Assembly (NCBI RefSeq): GCF_905171765.1
Contig: NC_053393.1
Coordinates: 193,405,921-193,469,920 of the forward strand
Source: Bufo bufo
Lineage: Eukaryota > Chordata > Amphibia > Anura > Bufonidae
Length of the DNA: 64,000 bases
Reading direction: 5' to 3'
Below the pieces are notes generated by a model. That model made no database searches, was not told the origin of the DNA, and saw nothing but the letters and a program-made list of their open reading frames with translations. Numbering within the stretch: position 1 is the stretch's first letter; each line of letters begins with the position of its first letter. Positions 57,169-64,000 of the stretch are shown here, in pieces. The translations under genes and the position numbers were made by a program.

Positions 57169-57347
57169 CTGTGATCATTGCTGTGAGCGCCACAGCCTGC
57201 CTCTTACGGTTTGTACTCATCTTCTCATGCAATAAGTTACGACCAATGATATCAGAAGATGACACCCATCACCCAAAAGCTGCTTCATCACCATCATTAC
57301 AAACCAACGGTCACATTAACCCACATGCTATGGAAATGGAGGATTAA
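57169..57347 (+). CDS. TspO/MBR-like membrane protein, last coding exon with stop
   Basis: The acceptor CCTTTACAG precedes CT, which completes the G|CT (Ala) codon from 26360. It reads VIIAVSATACLLRFVLIFSC, the final transmembrane helix. A hydrophilic tail follows (NKLRPMISEDDTHHPKAASS ... HAMEMED) and TAA at 57345-57347. Together the six exons give ~875 bp or about 291 residues, mostly hydrophobic helices with the tail presumably on one side of the membrane. Family assignment rests on pattern resemblance only. Confidence 0.85.
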
Positions 57348-57962
57348 CATGCAGTGCATCTATTTACATGAAAGTTATGTATTGCATTGATGGTAATGTC
57401 AGGTGATGTGCAGTATGTCTCTTAGGTCACTTGATGCCGGAGGTCCAAATTTCTGTTTTGACCATTGACAGAAATATATAAAGTTAAAAGGGTTTTCCAA
57501 GACTATCCTCATGATAGGTCATTAGTATCTGATCGTGGGGGTCCGACCCAGGACCCTCTCTGATCAGTTGTTTGAGAAGACATCCGCGCTCGGAGCCTTC
57601 TCCATGCTTACCAAGCAAAGCACTGTACATTGTATAGTAGCTGTGCTTGGTATCGTGCTCATTCCCATAGAAGTGAATGGGGCTGAGCACTATACCAAGC
57701 ATACCCATGTGACTGATGAACGTGTCACCATTTGGCCTAGGAAGAGCTGCGAGCGCCTGTGCCTTCTCAAACAGCTGATAGGTGGGGGTCTCAGGTGTCA
57801 GACCCCAACCGATCACATACTGATGACCTATCCAGAGGAAATACAAGTTTTGGAAAATCCCTTTAAATGACCACACTGCTGAACCTACTTCCGATGTGTT
57901 ATTATTCTGACTGCATTTTTCATATTTTTTAATTTCTTTTTTATAATAAAGTATTCACAATT
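57348..57962 (+). other. Host gene 3'UTR with MITE and poly(A) signal
   Basis: Follows the stop codon. Contains a TTAA-flanked MITE at 57488-57862. AATAAA at 57945-57950 is the first plausible poly(A) signal after the MITE, so the MITE would be part of the mRNA. Confidence 0.55.
57488..57862. mobile_element. TTAA-flanked MITE in the host 3'UTR
   Basis: 375 bp with TTAA at 57484-57487 and 57863-57866 and ends AAGGGTTTTCCAAGAC and AGTTTTGGAAAATCCCTT. Both halves contain GATAGGTCAT/ATGACCTATC palindromes, so the transcript could fold into a long hairpin. Same family as 8015-8845. Confidence 0.75.
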
Positions 57963-58669
57963 CCATGAGTCATCATTATGATAAAATACACTTTATTATA
58001 AAAGTATATTGTTCAACAACTTGCCATTAAAGTGGTTTTCCGTGAATATACATTGAGGGAGGTTCAACCGCCACTGATCAGTAGAATGAAAGGGTTGCCT
58101 CACCCCATTTAAGGAGTTGTGCCGCCCAACAGATATTGCTGTTGCATCACTTTCCCCACATACCACCATTTATCAAAACTGCCTTATTCTAAAGCTATTA
58201 ACCTACTATTGCACCCTGTGGCAAATCGGTTTTGATATTCAGTTGCTGTAGGCTATGTCCTGCATTAGAGTCTTGTAATGTAGGGACTTAGCAAGCATCA
58301 TTGATAAGAACAAGGGTAGTGGTTAGTGTCACATGTCCTGCTGATGTCAGGAAACATCTCACTGCCCTAAGGTATGATGGCACAGCAGACACATGACAAA
58401 GTAGGATGTAGGATTCAAGCATGGGGGAAAAGAGAAAACTGCAAATGAGAAAAAAATCTGAAAAGCTAATCATGGAGGAATGAGCTAGAATAATTGATGA
58501 AAATAATCTTTAGAGGTAAAGTAGTTTATGGCACAACCCCCTTATGGATAGCTGCACCTTCCAAGTTTATCCTGGAACAGCACTGCGTCCATTTGCTTGG
58601 TACTGCAGTTCATCCCCTTTTGAAGCCCTACAGATCACACATTAATGGCATGTACTAAGGAAAATCCTT
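57963..58669. other. Downstream intergenic sequence
   Basis: AT-rich DNA after the poly(A) signal. A TTAAAGTGGTTTTCCGTG MITE-like end near 58026 has no clear partner. No gene seen. Confidence 0.4.
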
Positions 58670-58673
58670 TTAA

Positions 58674-59265
58674 AGGGAACCTGTCAGGCTGAACATGGTG
58701 TCTGAGCTACAGGTAGCATGTTATAGCGAAGGAGATGAGCATATTGATATATAGTCTTATGGGAAAAGTTTCAGTATAAATTGTAATTTATTTTTTAAAC
58801 TCCTTCATGACATCCACTGTAAATGTACGGTGGATGTCGGGTCTTTAAAGATCTCGCCTGCAGCGGAGCGGAGTGAGCGCCACAGCTGCTTCATACAGCA
58901 AACACCTGCGGCTAATGTCTGCAACTGGTGGTAATGCCAATCGCAGACATTTAACTTCTCAGATGCCATGGTCAAATATGACCACAGCATTGAAAAGCTG
59001 GAAACCCAGAAGCATGCGATTCACGGGCCGAAACACCTCCCTCCAGAGTAAGATCGGGGAAAGTGTTCCTTTAAAGTAAAAAGCCTGAGCCTGTATTAGG
59101 TTTCCAGGCTCATTACTTGTAAATTACAATTCAGGCCAGCAGGTGACAGCATTGAATTGTAATATAGCTAGAATAAAGGAGAAAATTACCCTATACAAAT
59201 TGCAATCTGATGATTGCATGATGTGGTCCACTTGGGGACCTAATCATTTTTTTAAAAAAGTAACA

Positions 59266-59306
<41 letters not shown>

Positions 59307-59319
59307 AATAAATAAATAA

Positions 59320-59357
<38 letters not shown>

Positions 59358-60254
59358 CAAGTCACCCCCCTTTCCCCAAAATCAAAATACTTAAACAATA
59401 AAAAAAATCAACATCACAGGTATTGCCATAGGTGAAAACGGCCCTAGTATTGGAATATGAAGAAAAAAAAAAATTATCCCATATGGTGAAGGCAAAACGG
59501 AAAATGGTGAATCACCATTTTTTCATCACTTTACCTCACAAAATGGTATGGTCAAAAACTACAGATCGCCTCACAAAAAATGAGCCCTCACACATCTCCG
59601 TAGAAATAACTATATAAAAGTTAGGGGGGTCAGAATATGGCGAAGAAAGAAAGAAAATATTTATTTTTTCAGTATTAAAATGCAAGAAGAACTATACATA
59701 TGTGGTATCGCTGTAAGTGAGTTTTACCACATATTGAATGCTATAAAAACAAAACCTGCAAAACTGTGGTGGAATTGCATTTTTTTTTAAATGCCATCCG
59801 ATTTGGATTTTTTTCCCACTTTCCACTACATTGTATGCCATATTAAACGGTGGCATTAAAAAATTACAACTTGTACCACAAAAAACAAGCCCTCATACGT
59901 ATATGTCAATGGAAAACTTTAAAAAAGTTATGGCTCCAGGAAGGCAGGGAGCGAAAAACAAAAAACACAAAAACGGAAAATCGCTACATCAGGAAGGGGT
60001 TAAATCCCTGCTAATTCTGTGATTTGAAGTCAACAAGATTGTACTATCAGTCATTGACAGCCTTACCCCTATGACTGTGTATACAGAGATAGCTGTCAGT
60101 CACTGATAGCACCGCATCCTTTACTTCAAAGCCCATAATGAGCAGGAATTATCTTTCCCCATAAATCTATATATCTATCATTCTTCTCAGCTCCTCCTGC
60201 TAGGTAACATGTTGCCTGCAGATTATTTTGCATTTTCATGGTGACAGGTTCCCT
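58674..60254. mobile_element. TTAA-flanked MITE (GGAACCTGTCA family) with nested MITE
   Basis: The ends AAGGGAACCTGTCAGG and GGTGACAGGTTCCCTT are inverted, and TTAA lies on both sides (58670-58673 and 60255-60258). A second TTAA-flanked element (58799-59999) sits inside. Related copy: 22410-22830. Confidence 0.75.
58799..59999. mobile_element. Nested TTAA-flanked DNA element
   Basis: The ends ACTCCTTCATGACATCC and CATCAGGAAGGGGT are inverted over the outer bases, with TTAA at 58795-58798 and 60000-60003. It contains (TA)n and (AAAT)n tracts at 59265-59352. No coding sequence recognised. Confidence 0.6.
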
Positions 60255-60258
60255 TTAA

Positions 60259-62345
60259 TCCCTTCCACCCCAGGCCAGTTTTAGCCCTGCTGCCCAGGCC
60301 ATTTTTTGCAAATCTGATGTGTCACTTTATGTGGTAATAACTGTGGAACACTTTTATTTATACAAGCCATTCTGAGATTGTTTTCTTGTGACACTGTACT
60401 TCATGATAGTCAGAAATTTGAGTTATACTTCACCTTTATTTATAAAAAAATCCCAAATTTACCAGAAATTTTGAAAAATTCGCACAAAAGCATTTCCCAT
60501 ATGTCTACTTTATGTTGGCATCATTTTGTAAATTTGATTTTATTTTTTTAGGACATTAGAAGGCTTAAAATTTTAAAAGCAATTCTTAAAAATTTTTAAA
60601 TAAATTCCAAAACCCACTTTTTAAGGACAAGTTCAGGTCTGAAGTTACTTTTGGGGCTTACATAGTGGAAACCCTCCATAAATGACCCCATTGTAGAAAC
60701 TACAGCCCTCAAGTTACTCAAAACTGATTTTACAAACTTTGTTAACCCTTTAGGTGTTCCAAATGAATTAAAGGAAAATGGAGATGACTTTTCTAAATTT
60801 TACTTTTTTGGCAGATTTTTCATTTTAATCAATTTTTTTCTTTAGCACATCGAGGGTTAACAGCCAAACAAAACTCAATATTTATTATCCTGATTCTGCA
60901 GTTTACAGAAACACCCCACATGTGGTTGTAAACTGATGTAAGGGCACACGGCGGGGTGCAGAAGAAAAAGAGCGCCATATGGTTTTTGGAAGGCAAATTT
61001 TGCTGGACTGGTTTTTAGATGCCATGTCCCATTTGAAGCCTTCCTGATGCACCCTTACTGTAGAAACTCCCAAAAAGTGACCCCATTTTGGAAACTAGGG
61101 GTGCCAGTTTTATTGGTACTATTTTTGGCTACATATGATTTTTAATTGCTCTATATTACGTTTTTTTTGTGAGGCAAGGTAGACAAAAATGGGTTTTGGC
61201 ACAGTTTTGATTTTTTACAACATTCCTCTGACATGGTAGATCATGTACTATTTTTATAGAGCAGGTAATTACGGGCACAATTATATCAAATATGTCTACT
61301 TTGTTTGTTTGTTTCAGTTGTACATAATAAAGCATTTTTGAAAAAAAAAAATGTTTTTGTGTCTCCATTTTCTGAATGCCATATTTTTTTTTTTTCTGCC
61401 GATCGTCTTGTGCAGGGGCTTGTTTTTTGCAGGAAGAGTTGACGTTTTTATTGTTACCAATTTTGGGTAAATATGATTTTTTAATCATTCATTATTACAC
61501 TTTTTGCGGCAAGGTGACCAAATTTTTTTTTGTTTTGCCACAGTTTTTATTTATTTATTTTTACAGCGTTCACCTGAGAGGTTAGGTCATGTGACATTTT
61601 TATATAGCAGATCGTTATGGATGTGGTCATATTTATTTATTTAAGGCGGAATGCACACGGCCGTGTTCCGCGGCCGTGAAGGAATCCAGGCCGGCATACC
61701 ACGGACCGTTCAAGGCCGCGGAACACGGCCGTGTGCATTCGGCCTAAGTCTTACACAATAATAGCATTTTTTGAAGAAAAAAATACATATTTTAGTATCT
61801 CCATTGTCTGAGAGTCATATTTTTTGACCGATTTTCTTAGGTAGGGTCTCATTTTTTGTGGGATGAGGTGACTGTTTAATTGGTACTATTTTGGGGGGCA
61901 TATGCCTTTTTGATCGCTTGGTGTTGCAATTTTTGTGATGTAAGGTGACAAAAAATAGCTTTTTTTGGCACTGTTTTTATAAAAAATTTTACGGTGTTCA
62001 TCTGAGGGGATAGGTCATGTAATATTTTTATAGAGCTGGTTGTTACGGATGTGGCGATACCTAATATGTATACTTTTTTTATTTATTTCACTTTAACTCA
62101 ATAATAGCATTTTTTTTTAAAATTATGTTTTAATGTCTCCATGTTCTGAGAGCTATCGTTTTTTGAATTTTTTGAGCGATTTTCTTATGTAGGAGCTCAT
62201 TTTTTGTGGGATGAGGTGACAGTTTTATTGGTACAATTTTGTGGGAAATAGGCCTTTTTGATCACTAGGTGTTGCAATTTTTGTGATGTAAGGTGACAAA
62301 AATTGCTTTTTTTGACACAGTTTTTTTTATGGTATTTATTTGACA
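60259..62345. repeat. T-rich DNA repeat with ~350-430-bp sub-repeats
   Basis: Sub-repeats contain TTTTTGTGATGTAAGGTGAC, GGTCATGTGA-ATTTTTATA and GGCGATACC-like blocks at about 61170, 61505, 61935 and 62285. It resembles the repeat at 5821-7000. A Harbinger MITE (61645-61744) interrupts it. Non-coding. Confidence 0.55.
61645..61744. mobile_element. Very short PIF/Harbinger-type MITE
   Basis: Exactly 100 bp with ends GGCGGAATGCACACGGCCG and CGGCCGTGTGCATTCGGCC and TAA on both sides (61642-61644 and 61745-61747). It is nearly a complete hairpin. Confidence 0.8.
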
Positions 62346-62370
62346 GGGTGGATCATGTGATATATTAATA

Positions 62371-63246
62371 TAGGTTTAGCGTAGGACCCGCCTGACCTGA
62401 GACCACCTTGGCGCTTGGTAGGCGGGCTTAGATGTGTTTTGATCAAAATATATTGACTAAGTGTCTCAGATATTATCATATCAGAGTGAGGACTTTGTCC
62501 ATATATAATGCTTGCATCTATTTTACTAAGTGCATTATTATCTTATTTCTGTGGTTTTCTTCAATAATATGGACAGGGACATCCGCACATTTGTATATCA
62601 TATCGTGCAGGATGTTTTTATCTTAGTTTATTCTGTGGATTTTTTTTTTGTCTATGTAGTATTTGCTTGAGGGAGTGGCACCTTCAAGTGTGAATGCGCA
62701 CCTATTTTATCTTGGGAGTAGCATTCCTCTGCACTTTTGCCCTTCCTATCCAATAGAGCGCCTTGATTAGGTGGTACATACGGGTGTGCTGGCTCCTCCT
62801 CCAATTGGTTGCTTGAAGCACATGGAGGTGACTAGGAGCAGCACACTATATGTGCGGCGTCTGCGCTCCTGAACATAGAAGCCCAATGGCTTAGGTAGGT
62901 TTAGCGTAGGACCCGCCTGACCTGAGACCACCTTTGCGCTTGGTAGGCGGGCTTAGATGTGTTTTGATCAAAATATATTGACTAAGTGTCTCAGATATTA
63001 TTATATCAGAGTGAGGACTTTGTCCATGTATAATGTTTGCATCTACTTTACTAAGTGCATTATTATCTTATTTCTGTGGTTTTCTTCAATAATATGGCCA
63101 GGGACATCCGCACATTTATATATCATATCGTGCAGGATGTTTTTATCTTAGTTTTTTCTGTCTATGTAGTATTTGCCTGAGGGAGTGGCACCTTCAAGTG
63201 TGAATGCGCACCTATTTTATCTTGGGAGTAGCATTTCTCTGCACTT
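62371..63246 (+). repeat. ~525-bp tandem repeat (1.7 units), related to the array at 36917
   Basis: Unit 1 (62371-62895) and partial unit 2 (62896-63246) are about 97% alike by eye. Both begin TAGGTTTAGCGTAGGACCCG. Each has a core CCCGCCT-..TGAGACCACCTTGGCGC..-AGGCGGG (62387-62426 and 62912-62951; the second has CTTTGCGC). Open frames here (e.g. 62432-62626) are repeat by-products. Confidence 0.8.
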
Positions 63247-63390
63247 GTGACCTCCTCAGTGGCCCTGCCCCTTAACAGTGACCTTCACAGCACCCGCCCC
63301 TTTAACAGTGACCTCCACAGCACCCGCCCCTTTAACAGTGACCTCCACAGCGCGCGCCCCTTTAAAAGTGACCTCCACAGCGCCCGCCCA
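63247..63390. repeat. Minisatellite, ~31-bp units
   Basis: Four to five copies of GTGACCTCCACAGC-CCCGCCCCTTTAACA. Confidence 0.85.
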
Positions 63391-64000
63391 TGCAGTACGC
63401 AGCCCTTCAGGGTGAGCGAATGTGAGGTCACGGTTAATAGACAGAACGAGGGTTGCTCTTGGTACTCACAGTTTTTATATACCCTGGGCAGGCGTACAGC
63501 AGTGATAGAGAGGTTGGCACATGGATCCTCTGGGGCACTCTCTGTGTATAGGGACCAGGCCAGGTGGTAGGTGACGTGCCCTAGGTGTTGTAGGTTTAGT
63601 GTGCCTGTGGCAAGATCCCTTAAAGTTTGTGACGCCAGTGCCGGTAACGGTGGCACGCCGATTTCCTGTAGTAATAATTGAGGAACACACGTTGCAGTGA
63701 ACCAAAACTTCCTTTTACTGAACAGTTTAACTATTTACAGTCTTTGGTCAGTTCCATATGCAAAAAGGTGGTGACAGGCAGGCTTTACATCAAATGGCAG
63801 GCAATGTTCTTTGCAAGATACTCAGAGGGTTAAACACTTACAGATCAGGCTGCACTTTTCCACAGGATCCTGTCTGTCTTTCTCCAAGGCCTGTATTGTC
63901 ACGACCGCTATCCCAGCAGCAGTCGTGTCGCACCAGACGGAGGGGAGGGGGGACCCTTATCTACGGATGGGAATAGTATGGCCACCCCTGACTAACCCTA
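63391..64000. other. Unclassified repeat, possibly LTR-type
   Basis: Contains GTGACGCCAGTGCCGGTAACGGTGG near 63630 and TGTCACGACCGC near 63897, which look like pieces of amphibian LTR or DNA repeats. No ends could be paired before the window stops. Confidence 0.3.

Noticed and set aside
63247..63656. Frame with SDLHSTRPFN repeats
   Set aside because: Produced by the 31-bp minisatellite.
1..64000. CRISPR arrays, operons or bacterial signals
   Set aside because: Tandem repeats here lack unique spacers and cas genes, and the sequence is plainly vertebrate.

Overview
The window looks like vertebrate, most likely anuran (frog or toad), nuclear DNA. It combines spliced exons with canonical GT/AG junctions, L1/Tx1-type and CR1-type LINEs, many hAT, Tc1/mariner and PIF/Harbinger elements, a chromodomain Gypsy element and Penelope-like elements (PLEs). 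Nothing prokaryotic is present.

Host gene. Six phase-compatible exons lie on the + strand (4975-5119, 7580-7693, 14970-15114, 17228-17379, 26221-26360, 57169-57347). Together they encode the last ~290 residues of a multi-pass, tryptophan-rich membrane protein that resembles the TspO/MBR (tryptophan-rich sensory protein) family. The first coding exon was not found. The last intron (26361-57168) is about 31 kb and is almost entirely nested transposons. The 3'UTR carries a MITE and a poly(A) signal at 57945.

Layout. 1-4900: L1 ORF1 remnant, two Tc1-type remnants and a hAT MITE. 5590-9370: broken L1, T-rich DNA repeats, a TTAA-flanked MITE interrupted by a fold-back PLE, and a PLE terminal fragment. 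9440-14221: L1 ORF2 remnant split by a hAT element with a perfect 8-bp target duplication. 15600-16640: tRNA-like units in inverted orientation around a PLE fragment. 17716-22346: a hAT element holding a palindromic satellite and a second hAT, which itself holds two PIF/Harbinger MITEs and minisatellites. 23080-25168: another hAT. 26813-34163: a MITE split by a CR1 LINE and by a very young Gypsy chromovirus with 645-bp LTRs. 35120-55291: a pogo-like element containing two Harbinger MITEs, a hAT element and a Tc1 element; the Tc1 transposase gene is itself interrupted by a ~523-bp tandem array and by a 14.5-kb Penelope cluster. 55511-64000: more hAT, TTAA-type MITEs, T-rich repeats and a second, related ~525-bp tandem array.

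Most notable systems. (1) The Penelope cluster 38341-52852 holds one complete unit with an upstream ORF, an RT/GIY-YIG ORF, three copies of a hammerhead ribozyme ~28 nt downstream of a TATA box, and a G_GGG_GGC slippery site that would fuse the two ORFs by -1 frameshifting. (2) Two separate ~524-bp tandem arrays (36917-38152 and 62371-63246) are diverged members of one family. They share a small core whose flanking 7-bp stem has changed on both sides while keeping pairing, which suggests a selected RNA or DNA fold that I do not recognise.

All boundaries were read by eye from target duplications and terminal repeats. No searches or alignments could be run.
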